Assembly (NCBI RefSeq): GCF_000173775.1
Contig: NZ_ACCD01000001.1
Span: 467,075-531,074 of the forward strand
Direction: 5' to 3'
Source of the DNA: Yersinia rohdei ATCC 43380
GTDB taxonomy: Bacteria; Pseudomonadota; Gammaproteobacteria; Enterobacterales; Enterobacteriaceae
DNA length: 64,000 nt
A program made the translations under genes and the position numbers. A model generated the notes under the pieces. The model was not told the origin of the DNA and did no database searches. It worked only from the letters and a program-made list of their open reading frames with translations. Below are positions 1 through 10,824 of this stretch, one piece after another. How positions within the stretch are numbered: the first letter of the stretch is position 1; each line of letters begins with the position of its first letter.

Positions 1-1262
1 AACGCCACCTGATTACGTAAGGCACCCAGTCGATATTCGCGCAAGTCATGGCCATCCATTAATATGCTGCCTTCACTTACATCGTAAAAACGGGTGAGTA
101 AGTTGGCGATAGTTGACTTACCTGAACCCGAACGCCCGACCAATGCCACGGTTTTACCTGCCTCAATATGCATATTGATATCGTTCAGTGCAGGGATATC
201 TTTGCCCGGATAGTAAAACGTCACATGGCGGAATTCTATGTCACCTTTCGCGCGATCAACGTCCAATTTGCCTTCGTCTTTTTCCTGTTCCATATCCAGA
301 ATAGTGAATAACGTTTGGCAAGCTGCCATACCGCGCTGGAACTGCGCATTCACATTAGTCAATGATTTCAATGGGCGCATCAAAGCAATCATGGCGGAGA
401 ATACGACAGTAATAGTACCGGCAGTCAGCGTTTCCATCACACTTGGGAAGCTGGCAGCATAGAGCACAAATGCCAAGGCAAATGAGGCAATTAACTGAAT
501 AATGGGATCTGAAATGGAAGAGGCAGAAACCAGTTTCATCCCCTGTTGACGCATGCGATTACTCACTGCCTCAAAGCGCTCGGTTTCAACTTTCTGGCCA
601 CCAAAGATCAAAACTTCTTTATGCCCTTTCAGCATTTGCTCTGCACTGGTGGTAACTTCACCCATAGTGCTTTGCATATTTTTACTGATATTTCGAAAAC
701 GCTTAGAAACTAATCTGATAGAAATTGAAACGATGGGCGCGATGACGATTAAAATCAGCGACAATTGCCAGCTGTAATAAAACATCATGATAAACAAGCC
801 GATAATTGAAGCACCTTCTCGCACGACGGTTACCAATGCGCCGGAAGAAGATGCCGCGACTTGCTCTGAGTCATAGGTTATGCGTGACAACAGCGTCCCG
901 GTAGATTGCTGGTCAAAAAAGGAAACTGGCATTCCCATCATATGTCTAAATAACCTACGACGGATATGCATCACAACTTTGCCGGAGACCCATGAAATGC
1001 AATAGCTCGAAATAAAACCGGTAATACCACGAACCACCATCAAGCCGATCACGGCCAGAGGCATCCATTTTAAAATTGAGCTGTTCGCTTTACCAAAACC
1101 ATCGTCCAATAATGGTTTCAATAATGACAACATAAAGGTGTCACTGGCGGCATTAAGGACTAATGCTACCGCCGCAACCGCAAGACCGGTCTTAAAAGGA
1201 GAGATCATTGGCCAGAGGCGACGAAACGTCTGCCAAGTGGATAGATCTTTATCATTCATCAT
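1..1262 (-). CDS. msbA: Lipid A export ATP-binding/permease MsbA (C-terminus beyond window)
   Basis: Inner-membrane ABC exporter that flips lipid A-core from the cytoplasmic to the periplasmic leaflet, using ATP. About 420 residues from the start are present (family length about 582); the frame is open to the left window edge, so the end of the nucleotide-binding domain (signature motif, Walker B) lies outside. The start [15 protein letters not shown] matches E. coli MsbA closely. The N-terminal part is the six-helix transmembrane domain, and the Walker A motif GRSGSGKST is encoded near 115-145. Two adjacent ATG codons (1262 and 1259) could start translation. It lies 35 bp downstream of comEC in the same direction, the E. 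coli ycaI-msbA order, so the two may be cotranscribed. Confidence 0.97.
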   Translation of the reverse strand, partial: MMNDKDLSTWQTFRRLWPMISPFKTGLAVAAVALVLNAASDTFMLSLLKPLLDDGFGKANSSILKWMPLAVIGLMVVRGITGFISSYCISWVSGKVVMHIRRRLFRHMMGMPVSFFDQQSTGTLLSRITYDSEQVAASSSGALVTVVREGASIIGLFIMMFYYSWQLSLILIVIAPIVSISIRLVSKRFRNISKNMQSTMGEVTTSAEQMLKGHKEVLIFGGQKVETERFEAVSNRMRQQGMKLVSASSISDPIIQLIASFALAFVLYAASFPSVMETLTAGTITVVFSAMIALMRPLKSLTNVNAQFQRGMAACQTLFTILDMEQEKDEGKLDVDRAKGDIEFRHVTFYYPGKDIPALNDINMHIEAGKTVALVGRSGSGKSTIANLLTRFYDVSEGSILMDGHDLREYRLGALRNQVA

Positions 1263-1297
1263 TCAAATACCAGCACCAGAAGAAATAGCGGCCCATT

Positions 1298-3577
1298 CTA
1301 CTCATTATGTCCTCCAACGCCAAATGACGGGTGATACCAACGTGGCATTAATTGTTCCCGATAGCCATTAATTTGCCAACTATCGTCGTAAAAATACACA
1401 CTTAGTTGCCCAGAGACCGAAGTATCACGCCAAATAATGCTATTTTTTTGATAGCGTCTAATCACTTTTTTGGCTGGGAGATGCCATTGGCTATAGCGTG
1501 CAACTGAAGTCATAGCCAATTGCGGCTTCACTGCTCGCAAGAAAGGTGCGGTTGACGATGTATTGCTGCCATGATGCGGAACCTGCAACAATGTTGAGGC
1601 TAATTTGGTACGGAGCTGTGTAATCAATTGCCGCTCAGCTTTCATTTCAAGATCCCCGGTCAGCAATAAGCTGTATTTACCATCATCAATGCGAATAACA
1701 CAGGAATCATCATTTTGGGCGTTAACTACCTGTCTTCCGGGCCACAAAACCTCAAAATTCAGCCCCTGCCACTGCCATGTATCTCCTTGCTTGCAGGACA
1801 ATACATTCTCAACGCCCTTTACAGGGAAAGGGGCTCGAACTGTTGCTTGCGGATAAACCGACTGGAGTTCGGATAATCCTCCAGTATGATCCTGATGATC
1901 ATGACTAAGAATAATTTGCTCAATGGTAATACCTCGCCAGCGTAAATAAGGCAAAATAACCATTGATGCCATACTGCCTGTAGCCCAGCGGTTACCGGTA
2001 TCAAAGATAATTGCTTTTCCTCCGCGTTCGATGACCATAGCCAAACCATGCCCGATATCCAGCATATCAACGCGCCAACGATATTCATCACGCCGCTGAG
2101 TGAATAAGGCCAGATTAATGCACAGAACCATGACTCCAATGGGGTAATTACGCCACCATTGAAAACGCCAGATAAGCATGGCCAACCAACCACCATACCC
2201 CAGGGCAACTGAAGCGCTGCCGGTATATAACCACCCCGCGCTTAGATAATTAAGGGGCAAAAATACGGCAGTTAGCGACATATCAGCCAAAAACCAGAAC
2301 GCAGAGGCAATAGCGGGAAGCAGCATAAAGATTAAAGCCAGCAAAACGCAGGGGACGGTAATCAGTGAAACTAGAGGTACTGCCCATAGATTTGCCGGTA
2401 TTGAATATAAACTGATGCCATGAAACAGGCTAATTTGCAGCGGTATCAGCAACAACATCATGCCCAATTGCAAATGAAACCAACGAATAACCAGCCCGTA
2501 CCAATTTGTGTTAAAACGCGGAGAAAGTGGCACCCAATAGAACCAGCATATCAGGCTAAAGACTGCAAGGCAGGAAAGCCAGAAACTGTCTGAAAGCACC
2601 GCGAGTGGGTCGCAAAGGAGAATCAGCGCCAAGGTCCATAACCACACTTGGCCTGCACTACACGACATCCCCATCAATCGAAGCAACAACCATAGTGTTA
2701 ATGCTATGGCGGCCCTTACTGTGGGCGGATTAGCCCCTGCTAACCAAACATATAACATTGCCACAAACCAGCCAATCAACCAGGGGAACAATGGCCTCAC
2801 CCAACTGACAGGAAGAAAAAACTGGATACATCGCGCTAATCCCCCACCAAAAAAAGCCGCCATAGCAATGTGCAAACCTGAAATTGCCATCAGATGCGCC
2901 GTGCCGGTATCACGTAACAGCACCCAAAGTTTAGTCTCAAGTTGCCGTCGCTCACCAAAAGCTAATGCTAACAATGTTTTGCGCTGCTCATAGGGTTCAA
3001 GTTGTTGTTCAACGCCCCGGATAACCTGCTGGCGAAAACTGCAACTTGCATCAAGCAATTGAGCTTTGATAACGCGTCCTTGTAACGGACGCCGATTGGC
3101 CATCGCCCAGCGCTGGCGATCAAAGCCACCTTCATTAAGCAAACTGTGCACTCCGCGCATTTTTAGTCGCAGTTTCCATTGTTGCCCGGCACAGTAATCA
3201 AGACCATTTTTCCACTCAGCCATCACGGCAATAGGGGCTAATATGCGCTTTCCATTAACTTGCTGAATGCTTATTAGAACCTTATTCGTTTCTACCCCTG
3301 TCAAATGGGCGCTTTTTATTATGCCGATAACTTGCTGTTCCTTTTGAGTCCATAGCTCAATTTGCTCTAACAGCTTATCTCCTTGCCAGCACCCCCATAC
3401 AAAGCTAACCAGAGCTAACGTAAGCCACTGACAATAGATATTCCCACTTAGCCATAACACTGCCCCAAGTATGAGAGACATGCTAATAAGGGTCATGCCT
3501 GGTAGCTGAGGCAGGAATGCAAGAGGTAAAAGGCCAACTACAACAGCAACTGCGGCCTGGTCGGTTGATAGAATCAT
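1298..3577 (-). CDS. ycaI: ComEC/Rec2 family DNA-transport channel protein (YcaI)
   Basis: 759-residue polytopic membrane protein. Residues about 1-60 are hydrophobic helices, followed by an OB-like DUF4131 region, the ComEC competence domain with several hydrophobic segments (about 200-480), and a C-terminal metallo-beta-lactamase-like domain with the metal-binding motif SHDHQDHTGG and the later motif PHHGSNTSS. In naturally competent bacteria ComEC carries single-stranded DNA across the inner membrane; in enterobacteria the role is not established. Length agrees with E. coli YcaI (about 754). The frame is intact, so it is not an obvious pseudogene. It sits between ihfB and msbA as in E. coli. 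Confidence 0.93.
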   Translation of the reverse strand: MILSTDQAAVAVVVGLLPLAFLPQLPGMTLISMSLILGAVLWLSGNIYCQWLTLALVSFVWGCWQGDKLLEQIELWTQKEQQVIGIIKSAHLTGVETNKVLISIQQVNGKRILAPIAVMAEWKNGLDYCAGQQWKLRLKMRGVHSLLNEGGFDRQRWAMANRRPLQGRVIKAQLLDASCSFRQQVIRGVEQQLEPYEQRKTLLALAFGERRQLETKLWVLLRDTGTAHLMAISGLHIAMAAFFGGGLARCIQFFLPVSWVRPLFPWLIGWFVAMLYVWLAGANPPTVRAAIALTLWLLLRLMGMSCSAGQVWLWTLALILLCDPLAVLSDSFWLSCLAVFSLICWFYWVPLSPRFNTNWYGLVIRWFHLQLGMMLLLIPLQISLFHGISLYSIPANLWAVPLVSLITVPCVLLALIFMLLPAIASAFWFLADMSLTAVFLPLNYLSAGWLYTGSASVALGYGGWLAMLIWRFQWWRNYPIGVMVLCINLALFTQRRDEYRWRVDMLDIGHGLAMVIERGGKAIIFDTGNRWATGSMASMVILPYLRWRGITIEQIILSHDHQDHTGGLSELQSVYPQATVRAPFPVKGVENVLSCKQGDTWQWQGLNFEVLWPGRQVVNAQNDDSCVIRIDDGKYSLLLTGDLEMKAERQLITQLRTKLASTLLQVPHHGSNTSSTAPFLRAVKPQLAMTSVARYSQWHLPAKKVIRRYQKNSIIWRDTSVSGQLSVYFYDDSWQINGYREQLMPRWYHPSFGVGGHNE

Positions 3578-3940
3578 ATTAAACCGTCCCTTTTATGATT
3601 CTCAGATAGCTTCAATGCCATCTAACACTTCAGTGTAATACGCTGATTTTCAGCCGCGAGAGTCAATAGCGCCAGTATCAAAAAGAGGAGTTCAGAGCCG
3701 GTTCGCGAACAGTTTTACCTTGTTGCAAACTTAGTAAGAGGAATGCGGAATACATCTCAAATAAGCGACATTTTATTTATGGGGGAAGGTGTTCTAACTT
3801 GAGCGGGAGGAAATGACGTACCAAATAAAAACGGTGCCGTTAAAGGCACCGTTTCGTATCAGCGTTATATCTTTTTTTACTTGAAGCAACAGCTACGAGC
3901 ACGTTGGATATACATAATAACGCGGTAAGCTGTAAACAAC
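3578..3940. other. Intergenic gap between comEC and ihfB
   Basis: A 363-bp stretch without a credible gene. It contains the ihfB terminator (3829-3854) and must contain any promoter for comEC. A short palindrome, GGTTCGCGAAC, lies near 3700. I see no RNA gene or further ordered structure. Confidence 0.6.
3829..3854 (-). terminator. Rho-independent terminator of ihfB
   Basis: Ten-bp perfect stem (AAACGGTGCC / GGCACCGTTT) with a 6-nt loop. On the minus strand it is followed by a T-rich run (TTTTTATTTGG, overlapping the stem end). It lies about 90 bp beyond the ihfB stop. Confidence 0.88.
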
Positions 3941-4225
3941 TTAGCCGTAGATATTAGCGCGATCACGCAATTCTTTACCTGGCTTAAAGTGTGGAACGTA
4001 CTTACCTTCCAACTCAACTTTAGTACCAGTCTTTGGATTACGGCCAACACGCGGAGCACGGTAGTGAAGAGAAAAACTGCCAAATCCTCGGATTTCAATG
4101 CGTTCACCTTCAGCTAGTGTTCCAGCCATATGTTCAAGCATTTCTTTCACTGCATCCTCAACGGCCTTCGGCGATACATGAGATTGCTGGCCAGCAAGTC
4201 TTTCAATAAGTTCAGACTTGGTCAT
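3941..4225 (-). CDS. ihfB: Integration host factor subunit beta
   Basis: 94-residue nucleoid protein of the HU/IHF (DNABII) family, nearly identical to E. coli IHF-beta. It forms a heterodimer with IhfA that binds specific sites in the minor groove and bends DNA sharply, serving recombination, replication and transcription. The start [11 protein letters not shown] and the beta-arm region GRNPKTG, whose proline intercalates into DNA, are visible. A strong ribosome-binding site (GGAGG on the minus strand) precedes the ATG at 4225. It follows rpsA by 60 bp, as in E. coli, and may be transcribed both from rpsA and from its own promoter. Confidence 0.98.
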   Translation of the reverse strand: MTKSELIERLAGQQSHVSPKAVEDAVKEMLEHMAGTLAEGERIEIRGFGSFSLHYRAPRVGRNPKTGTKVELEGKYVPHFKPGKELRDRANIYG

Positions 4226-4260
4226 ATTACCTCCAAGCTTTGCAGCTAAACTACCGTATA

Positions 4261-4279
4261 GGGGCGGACAAACCGCCCC
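4261..4279 (-). terminator. GC-rich hairpin between rpsA and ihfB
   Basis: Seven-bp stem GGGGCGG / CCGCCCC with a 5-nt loop, immediately after the rpsA stop. There is no T tract, so it may attenuate transcription or stabilise the rpsA 3' end rather than terminate fully before ihfB. Confidence 0.5.
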
Positions 4280-4285
4280 CCGTTA

Positions 4286-5959
4286 TTACTCGCCTTTTGC
4301 AGCTTTGAAAGCTTCTGCCATTGCGCTAGAGAAGTTGCCTTCTTCTGGCTTGTTGTTAACAGTTGCAATAGCATCTTTCTCATCAGCTTCGTCTTTAGCA
4401 CGAACAGACAGGCTGATTACGCGGTTCTTACGGTCAACGCCAGTATACTTGGCTTCAACTTCATCACCAACGTTCAGAACCAGAGTTGCATCTTCAACGC
4501 GGTCGCGAGTTGCTTCGGAAGCACGCAGATAACCTTCTACGCCGCCTGCCAATTCAACTGTAGCACCTTTAGCGTCAACAGCAGTTACTTTACCAGTAAC
4601 AATAGCACCTTTCTTGTTAACAGACAGGTAGTTATTGAATGGATCTTCTGCTAATTGTTTCACGCCCAGGGAGATACGCTCACGTTCTGCGTCAACTTGC
4701 AGAACCACAGCTGCGATTTCGTCGCCTTTCTTGTATTCACGAACTGCTTCTTCGCCTGCAACGTTCCAGGAGATGTCAGACAGGTGAACCAGGCCGTCGA
4801 TGCCGCCGTCCAAGCCGATGAAGATACCGAAGTCAGTGATAGACTTGATTTTACCTTCAACGCGGTCGTTTTTGTTGTGGGTTTCTGCAAACAGCTGCCA
4901 TGGGTTAGATTTGCACTGTTTCAGGCCCAGAGAAATACGACGACGTTCTTCATCGATGTCCAGAACCATAACTTCCACTACGTCGCCAACGTTAACAACT
5001 TTAGACGGGTGAATGTTTTTATTGGTCCAATCCATTTCTGAAACGTGTACCAGACCTTCAACGCCTTCTTCGATTTCTACGAAGCAGCCGTAATCAGTCA
5101 GGTTAGTTACACGGCCAGTCAGCTTGGTGCTTTCTGGGTAACGTTTAGCGATAGCAACCCATGGATCTTCGCCCAGCTGTTTCAAGCCAAGAGATACACG
5201 AGTACGTTCGCGGTCGAATTTCAGAACTTTAACAGTGATTTCGTCGCCCACATTGACAATTTCGCTTGGGTGTTTAACACGTTTCCAAGCCATGTCAGTA
5301 ATGTGCAGCAAGCCATCAACGCCACCCAGATCAACGAATGCACCGTAGTCAGTCAGGTTCTTAACGATACCCTTAACTTCCATGCCTTCTTGCAGGTTTT
5401 CCAGCAATTGATCACGCTCAGCGCTGTTCTCGGATTCGATAACTGCACGACGAGAAACAACGACGTTGTTGCGTTTCTGATCCAGCTTGATGACTTTGAA
5501 CTCAAGCTCTTTGCCTTCCAGATGCAGAGTATCGCGAACTGGACGCACATCAACCAGTGAACCAGGTAAGAACGCACGGATGCCGTTCAGTTCGACTGTA
5601 AAGCCGCCCTTCACTTTGCCGTTGATCACACCAGTAACGGTTGCAGCTTCTTCGTAAGCTTTTTCCAGCATCAGCCATGCTTCATGACGCTTAGCTTTCT
5701 CACGGGACAGCAGAGTTTCACCGAAGCCGTCTTCAACAGCGTCCAGAGCAACGTCAACTTCGTCACCAACTTGAATTTCCAGTTCACCTTGCGCGTTCTT
5801 GAACTGTTCTGCTGGAATTGCTGACTCAGATTTCAGACCGGCGTCAACCAGTACGATATCTTTATCGATAGAAACAACAACACCACGGACGATAGAGCCC
5901 GGACGTGTTTCAATTGTTTTCAGGGATTCTTCAAAGAGTTGAGCAAAAGATTCTGTCAT
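4286..5959 (-). CDS. rpsA: 30S ribosomal protein S1
   Basis: 557-residue ribosomal protein that binds mRNA leaders on the 30S subunit and helps initiation on structured messages. Six S1-type OB-fold repeats run along the protein, with recurring cores such as [20 protein letters not shown] and [10 protein letters not shown], each followed by GLVH/GLLH and a conserved ISLGLKQ-like end. The length equals E. coli S1. It lies downstream of cmk in the classical cmk-rpsA-ihfB cluster. In E. coli S1 represses its own translation through its leader; the 169-bp leader region here (5960-6128) could do the same, but I did not model the structure. Confidence 0.99.
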   Translation of the reverse strand: MTESFAQLFEESLKTIETRPGSIVRGVVVSIDKDIVLVDAGLKSESAIPAEQFKNAQGELEIQVGDEVDVALDAVEDGFGETLLSREKAKRHEAWLMLEKAYEEAATVTGVINGKVKGGFTVELNGIRAFLPGSLVDVRPVRDTLHLEGKELEFKVIKLDQKRNNVVVSRRAVIESENSAERDQLLENLQEGMEVKGIVKNLTDYGAFVDLGGVDGLLHITDMAWKRVKHPSEIVNVGDEITVKVLKFDRERTRVSLGLKQLGEDPWVAIAKRYPESTKLTGRVTNLTDYGCFVEIEEGVEGLVHVSEMDWTNKNIHPSKVVNVGDVVEVMVLDIDEERRRISLGLKQCKSNPWQLFAETHNKNDRVEGKIKSITDFGIFIGLDGGIDGLVHLSDISWNVAGEEAVREYKKGDEIAAVVLQVDAERERISLGVKQLAEDPFNNYLSVNKKGAIVTGKVTAVDAKGATVELAGGVEGYLRASEATRDRVEDATLVLNVGDEVEAKYTGVDRKNRVISLSVRAKDEADEKDAIATVNNKPEEGNFSSAMAEAFKAAKGE

Positions 5960-6128
5960 GTTAATAATCTTCAGGATTCTTAAGTTTAACGTCCATCTAG
6001 CATCCCGCCGGATGGGGTTGTTTCACATGCCTCGCCACACATCCTTGCAGCAAGGTTAAAGTGCTCACCAAAAAATAATTTTATTTAAAAAATCAATCGT
6101 TGAGAGCTCAGAACTGACCGCATTGTCG

Positions 6129-6821
6129 TTATTTTTTTAACGGCAACGCTAGAATTCGTTGGGCATAAGCCAGCGCCTGTTCGATCACCTGCTCGATGGA
6201 CATACTGGTTGAATCCAGTACCAACGCATCTGCAGCAGGGACTAAAGGTGCAATAGCCCGATTACGATCGCGATCGTCTCGCTCCTGTATCTCGGACAAA
6301 AGACGTTCAAAGTTAACATTAAACCCCTTTTTCTGCAACTGTAGCATACGTCTGTGTGCTCGTTCTTGCGAGCTGGCATCAAGAAATATTTTCACCGGGG
6401 CATCAGGAAAGACCACAGTTCCCATGTCGCGGCCATCAGCAATCAGGCCAGGAGCTTCACGAAATGCTCGCTGTCGGCGTAATAATGCTTCACGCACTCG
6501 CGGAAAAGCGGCCGCCTGAGATGCGGTGTTGCCCACAGTTTCGGTGCGGATTTCATTACTGACATCCTCACCTTCTAAAATCACTTTTAACTGCCCATTC
6601 TGTGAGACAAAACGAACATCGAGATGCGCTGCAAGTGGAACCAATGCCTCTTCGCTGCTGATATCAACCTGATGATGCAGTGCCGCTAAAGCTAAAACAC
6701 GGTAAATCGCACCAGAATCTAGCAAACGCCAGTCCAACGATTCAGCCAGTGCTTTACAAAGCGTCCCTTTACCTGCACCACTTGGTCCATCAACGGTTAT
6801 CACCGGGACTGACGCCGCCAT
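6129..6821 (-). CDS. cmk: Cytidylate kinase
   Basis: 230-residue CMP/dCMP kinase that phosphorylates (d)CMP with ATP in pyrimidine nucleotide recycling. The P-loop GPSGAGKGT lies at residues 12-20, and the CMP kinase motif DGRDMGT is present in the middle of the protein. Length is as in E. coli (227). It sits upstream of rpsA. E. coli has ycaL between aroA and cmk; that gene is absent here. Confidence 0.97.
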   Translation of the reverse strand: MAASVPVITVDGPSGAGKGTLCKALAESLDWRLLDSGAIYRVLALAALHHQVDISSEEALVPLAAHLDVRFVSQNGQLKVILEGEDVSNEIRTETVGNTASQAAAFPRVREALLRRQRAFREAPGLIADGRDMGTVVFPDAPVKIFLDASSQERAHRRMLQLQKKGFNVNFERLLSEIQERDDRDRNRAIAPLVPAADALVLDSTSMSIEQVIEQALAYAQRILALPLKK

Positions 6822-7126
6822 TTATCTCTCCTTTCGGTAGGCAAAACCTCTTGTCTACCCGGCAGGGTAAACACAGGAGCAGTATTATACGCTGCATCGA
6901 TGCGAACTGTTACCCTGGTGCTGTCTAGTTGCTGAAAATAAAACCATAAGCTTTAGCAAAGTGTAGAAGAGATGGGATAGATAGACAGAAAAATATTTAT
7001 TTTTAATTGATTCAGTCGTCAAAACTGCATTGTTAACACCCGTTTGAATCCCTCTGTCAGCACTTTTGATAACATAAAAAATGGGCGCCGATTGGCACCC
7101 ATTAGTCTGATAAATCATAGGGCCGA
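6822..7126. other. Intergenic gap between aroA and cmk
   Basis: About 305 bp with the aroA terminator at its right end and presumably the cmk-rpsA promoter. An open frame across 6885-7118 has no family resemblance. The region is AT-rich and shows nothing else I can support; no trace of ycaL is visible. Confidence 0.55.
7080..7103 (-). terminator. Rho-independent terminator of serC-aroA
   Basis: Ten-bp stem AATGGGTGCC / GGCGCCCATT (minus-strand reading, with one G-U-type mismatch) and a 4-nt loop, followed on the minus strand by TTTTTATG. It lies 24 bp after the aroA stop. Confidence 0.87.
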
Positions 7127-8413
7127 TTATGCCCTTTGGCTCAAACGGGCCAGTTGTTCGAAATAATCAGGGAAAGTTTTCGCGGTACATTTAGGGTCAA
7201 GAATAGTTACCGGGGTATCGGATAATGCCACTAGGGAGAAGCACATTGCCATGCGGTGGTCATTATATGTCTCTATTTCTGCAGCAATTAACTGCGCCGG
7301 TGGCACCACACGAATAAAGTCCTGCCCTTCTTCAACTTCTGCACCGACTTTTCTCAGTTCAGTGGCCATCGCGGATAAACGGTCTGTTTCTTTAACTCGC
7401 CAGTTATAAATATTGCGGATAACAGTCGGGCCATCGGCGAATAATGCCGCCGTTGCGATGGTCATCGCGGCATCAGGAATGTGGTTCATATCCATATCAA
7501 TGCCATGCAACTCGCCACGGCTGCATTCGATATAGTCATCACCCCATGTCACTTTTGCGCCCATTTTTTCCAGTACATCGGCAAATTTCGTATCACCTTG
7601 CACACTCTTTTTACCAATGCCGGTAACGCGCACGGTGCCGCCCTTAATAGCCGCTGCGGCCAGGAAATAAGAGGCTGAGGATGCATCACCTTCAACCAGA
7701 TAGGTTCCCGGTGTACGATAAGTTTGACCACCTTTAATCTGGAAAACGTGATAGTTATCATGCACGACATCAATGCCAAAAGCCTTCATCATGTGCAGCG
7801 TGATGTCGATATAAGGTTTAGAAACCAGCTCACCTTGGATCTGGATTTCAGTATCTTGTTCAGCCAGCGGAGCGGCCATCAGTAATGCAGTCAGAAATTG
7901 GCTGGAAACACTGCCATCTACGGTCAGTTTACCGCCACTAAAACCACCCCGTAAGCGCAATGGCGGGTAATTTTCTTGTTCCAAATAATCAATCTGCGCC
8001 CCACCTTGACGTAATGCATCAACTAAATGACCAATTGGGCGCTCTTTCATACGCGGCTCACCGGTCAGTACGATATCGCTGTTCCCCAAACACAATGCTG
8101 CCGCCAATGGGCGCATGGCTGTTCCCGCATTACCTAAAAACAGTTCCAACGGCTGCGAGGCAACCAGTTTGCCGCCAAGGCCGTCAACCTCACAACGGGT
8201 ACGATCAGCAGAAAGACGAAATTTCACCCCCAATGCTTCGAGCGCATTGAGCATATGGCGGATGTCATCACTGTCTAATAAGTTGTTTAGCTGGGTAGTC
8301 CCCTCAGCCAGCGCGGCCAGAAGAAGTGCACGGTTAGAAACGCTTTTAGAGCCAGGTAAATTAACGGTGCCATTAATCAGGGCAATAGGTTGTAAAGTCA
8401 GGGATTCCAGCAT
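7127..8413 (-). CDS. aroA: 5-enolpyruvylshikimate-3-phosphate synthase
   Basis: 428-residue shikimate pathway enzyme that joins phosphoenolpyruvate to shikimate-3-phosphate. The N-terminal motif [15 protein letters not shown] (about 21-35) and the PEP-binding motif [13 protein letters not shown] (about 91-103) are intact; this is the class I form typical of enterobacteria. It is second in the serC-aroA operon, 138 bp behind serC, with a hairpin in the gap that could reduce read-through. Confidence 0.99.
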   Translation of the reverse strand: MLESLTLQPIALINGTVNLPGSKSVSNRALLLAALAEGTTQLNNLLDSDDIRHMLNALEALGVKFRLSADRTRCEVDGLGGKLVASQPLELFLGNAGTAMRPLAAALCLGNSDIVLTGEPRMKERPIGHLVDALRQGGAQIDYLEQENYPPLRLRGGFSGGKLTVDGSVSSQFLTALLMAAPLAEQDTEIQIQGELVSKPYIDITLHMMKAFGIDVVHDNYHVFQIKGGQTYRTPGTYLVEGDASSASYFLAAAAIKGGTVRVTGIGKKSVQGDTKFADVLEKMGAKVTWGDDYIECSRGELHGIDMDMNHIPDAAMTIATAALFADGPTVIRNIYNWRVKETDRLSAMATELRKVGAEVEEGQDFIRVVPPAQLIAAEIETYNDHRMAMCFSLVALSDTPVTILDPKCTAKTFPDYFEQLARLSQRA

Positions 8414-8445
8414 GGGAAAAGCACTCTCCAGTCTTTTATAAGCAA

Positions 8446-8468
8446 CAGCCCCGCACAGGACGGGGCTG
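8446..8468 (-). terminator. Attenuator-like hairpin between serC and aroA
   Basis: Eight-bp GC-rich stem CAGCCCCG / CGGGGCTG with a 7-nt loop. On the minus strand it is followed by TTGCTTATAAAAG, a weak T tract. Its position inside the operon suggests partial termination that lowers aroA relative to serC. Confidence 0.6.
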
Positions 8469-8551
8469 CTATTATAACGAATAAATAATTGATAATTACT
8501 TTTAAATCATGGTGATAATCAAATCAGATAATTTAATATCCACCACAGGAA

Positions 8552-9637
8552 TCAACCATGACGCTGTTCAAAGTCAGCCATAAAATCGGTTAATGCTTTA
8601 ACGCCTTCAAGTGGCATAGCATTATAAATAGAGGCCCGCATTCCTCCGGCAACCCGATGACCTTTTAGGGCTTGTAATCCTTGGGCTTCGGCTTCACTCA
8701 AGAATAATTTGTCCAGAGAAGGGTCAATCATTTGGAATGGCACATTCATCCGAGAGCGGTTAGCGGCAGCAACCTGATTGCGATAGAAGCCAGTGCGGTC
8801 AATTGCACCATATAATAATTCGGCTTTCGCTTGATTCCGTTTTGCCATTGCTTCCAAACCGCCCTGTTCTTTCAACCACTTAAATACCAGACCAGAGAGA
8901 TACCAAGCGAAAGTTGGCGGCGTATTGAACATAGAGTCGTTTTCTGCCAGCACCTTATAATCAAGAATAGAAGGCAGTTCAGTGCGAGCTTTGCCTAGCA
9001 AATCTTCGCGCACAATAACCAGAGTTAATCCGGCTGGGCCGATATTTTTCTGGGCACCGGCATAAATAACGCCATAGCGGCTAACATCAATCGGACGGGA
9101 AAGAATAGATGAAGAGTAATCAGCAACCACCACTTTGTCGCCAAAGTCAGGTTCTTCATCAATAGCCAGCCCATCAATGGTTTCATTTGGGCAATAATGA
9201 ACATAGGCGGCATTATCGCTCAACTGCCATTGTTTCATTGGCTGAATACCTGTCACACCATTATCGTGAGTCGTTACATCAATGACATTGGGAGTGCAAT
9301 ATTTCTGTGCTTCTTTGACGGCACTGTGCGCCCAATAGCCACCATCAATATAATCAGCACTGCTGCTGTCGCCGAGTAAATTCATTGGTACTGCGGCAAA
9401 CTGTGCGCGTGCGCCACCGTGGCAAAATAACACTTTATAATTGGCCGGGATCTGCATCAGATCGCGCAGATCTTTTTCTGCATCTTCAGCAACCTGCATA
9501 AATTCTTTGCTGCGGTGACTGATTTCCATGACCGACGTACCCAGACCATGCCAGTTACGTAATTCTTGTTCTGCGCGACGTAAGACTTCAACCGGTAGCA
9601 TTGCTGGACCAGCACTAAAATTATAAACCTGTGTCAT
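8552..9637 (-). CDS. serC: Phosphoserine aminotransferase
   Basis: 361-residue PLP enzyme (class V aminotransferase fold) acting in serine biosynthesis (3-phosphohydroxypyruvate to phosphoserine) and in pyridoxine biosynthesis. The N-terminus [15 protein letters not shown] is the family signature. The PLP lysine lies in [10 protein letters not shown], and the C-terminal [16 protein letters not shown] motif is complete. First gene of serC-aroA, linking serine, vitamin B6 and aromatic amino acid synthesis. Confidence 0.99.
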   Translation of the reverse strand: MTQVYNFSAGPAMLPVEVLRRAEQELRNWHGLGTSVMEISHRSKEFMQVAEDAEKDLRDLMQIPANYKVLFCHGGARAQFAAVPMNLLGDSSSADYIDGGYWAHSAVKEAQKYCTPNVIDVTTHDNGVTGIQPMKQWQLSDNAAYVHYCPNETIDGLAIDEEPDFGDKVVVADYSSSILSRPIDVSRYGVIYAGAQKNIGPAGLTLVIVREDLLGKARTELPSILDYKVLAENDSMFNTPPTFAWYLSGLVFKWLKEQGGLEAMAKRNQAKAELLYGAIDRTGFYRNQVAAANRSRMNVPFQMIDPSLDKLFLSEAEAQGLQALKGHRVAGGMRASIYNAMPLEGVKALTDFMADFEQRHG

Positions 9638-9673
9638 TTCCCCTCACCACACTCTACTGAGATTGCCCGCGTT

Positions 9674-9800
9674 TATACTCAAAGTCATTAGTATTGCAGG
9701 TAGACGGTGAGCGAACACATCCCGATAAGCTTACATAGATAAGTTATTCGAGTAAGTGAGAGCCGCCGACACCACTGCAACATCAAGTACGAAGGGTATA
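9674..9800. repeat. ERIC-type intergenic palindromic element
   Basis: A 127-bp imperfect palindrome, exactly the standard ERIC length. The left arm begins TATACTCAAAGTCATTAG and runs into TTGCAGG. The centre holds AAGCTTACATAGATAAG, similar to the ERIC core (AGCTTACATAAGTAAGTG). The right arm ends ACTGCAACATCAAGTACG and GAAGGGTATA, roughly complementary to the left end. It lies upstream of serC, between serC and ycaP. Confidence 0.8.
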
Positions 9801-9967
9801 ATCCATCACTTGGTTTTATCATCCGAGTCCGCCTGCTGCAACGGTTATTCGCAGCCAAGGGAGAAACTGTTAATCTTCGCCACAGCAGGCTATGTGTAGT
9901 TTTGCCATTAATTTGAAGTTATTCACTGATAACAACCCCAAGATTGCGCTACGGCACGATAGATAAC

Positions 9968-10660
9968 TTATATTTCCCGTTGATGGCGTAATGCTTCAAC
10001 CCAGTGGTGATGACCACAGCGTTGGCAAGTAGCTGTTGAGCCACGACTCATTATAAGTATCAGGCTACATTGGCTACAGGCATATTCACCCGTTTTATCT
10101 ATAATACTCATCGGTTTAATACAGCAGGCAGGCAACACTGGCAGACCAGGTTTAACCTGTTCTTTAGTAAAGAAAAAGACGCTGATTGCGCCGTTGACCT
10201 CCAGAATAGCTAACCGTACTTGGCCAAGATGCTCGACCCCTTGCTGGCGTAGTTCCATAAAGAACTCATCGTGGGTGATATTTTCCCGCTGCATGGTTTC
10301 CCAAACAAAAATGCCATTACTGATAATAATCAACGGCTTCCCTTCCATCCATTGTTGTATTTTTTCACTACGCGACATTAGATAAGTGGATAGACGGTAC
10401 AAGACCATAATGCTGGTGAATACCATTACTACCGGCAACATCGGCACATCTTCATAAAAAGTAACATCACCAGCCGCCGACCCCAGAGTCAAAATAATAA
10501 CCACTTCAAATAGTGACATCTGCCGCACTCCCCGACGGCCACTTAATTTAAGAAATAAAAAGACCAATACAAACGTAAATAAGCACCGGAGACCCACCTC
10601 GGCTAAGAATTCGACGGGAAACTTATCCAATGCCATCCGGCTGAAATCGAAAGTTTTCAT
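9968..10660 (-). CDS. ycaP: DUF421 membrane protein YcaP with C-terminal zinc-ribbon-like tail
   Basis: 230-residue protein. Two or three hydrophobic helices at residues about 20-95 are followed by the cytosolic YetF/DUF421 domain (GKPLIIISNG, then the NITHDEFFMELRQQG region). The function of the family is not settled. The C-terminus has two CxxC pairs (CSQC and CQRC, 16 residues apart) and then GHHHW, which resembles a metal-binding zinc ribbon. Length equals E. coli YcaP, and the position next to serC matches; ansB is inserted between it and ycaO here. Confidence 0.88.
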   Translation of the reverse strand: MKTFDFSRMALDKFPVEFLAEVGLRCLFTFVLVFLFLKLSGRRGVRQMSLFEVVIILTLGSAAGDVTFYEDVPMLPVVMVFTSIMVLYRLSTYLMSRSEKIQQWMEGKPLIIISNGIFVWETMQRENITHDEFFMELRQQGVEHLGQVRLAILEVNGAISVFFFTKEQVKPGLPVLPACCIKPMSIIDKTGEYACSQCSLILIMSRGSTATCQRCGHHHWVEALRHQREI

Positions 10661-10791
10661 TTGTCATTGCCCTAAAATCTACAGTTTTCCTGCAAGCCAG
10701 AAAGGATGAGAAACCCTAGAATCTCTCCACATTAAAGGTAGCTGGCTGAAGGTATTTGCGTTTTTATTTCAGATTACAGGCAAAAATGCAT

Positions 10792-10811
10792 GCGGAGGCC
10801 GAAGCCTCCGC
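10792..10811 (-). terminator. Terminator hairpin of ansB
   Basis: Eight-bp GC stem GCGGAGGC / GCCTCCGC closed by a UUCG tetraloop on the minus strand, followed by ATGCATTTTTG. It lies 13 bp after the ansB stop. Confidence 0.8.
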
Positions 10812-10824
10812 GAGAGTGACGGGA

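Noticed and set aside
5045..5560. 171-codon plus-strand frame inside rpsA
   Set aside because: It lies antisense to a conserved ribosomal protein gene with strong codon bias, which commonly leaves long frames on the other strand.
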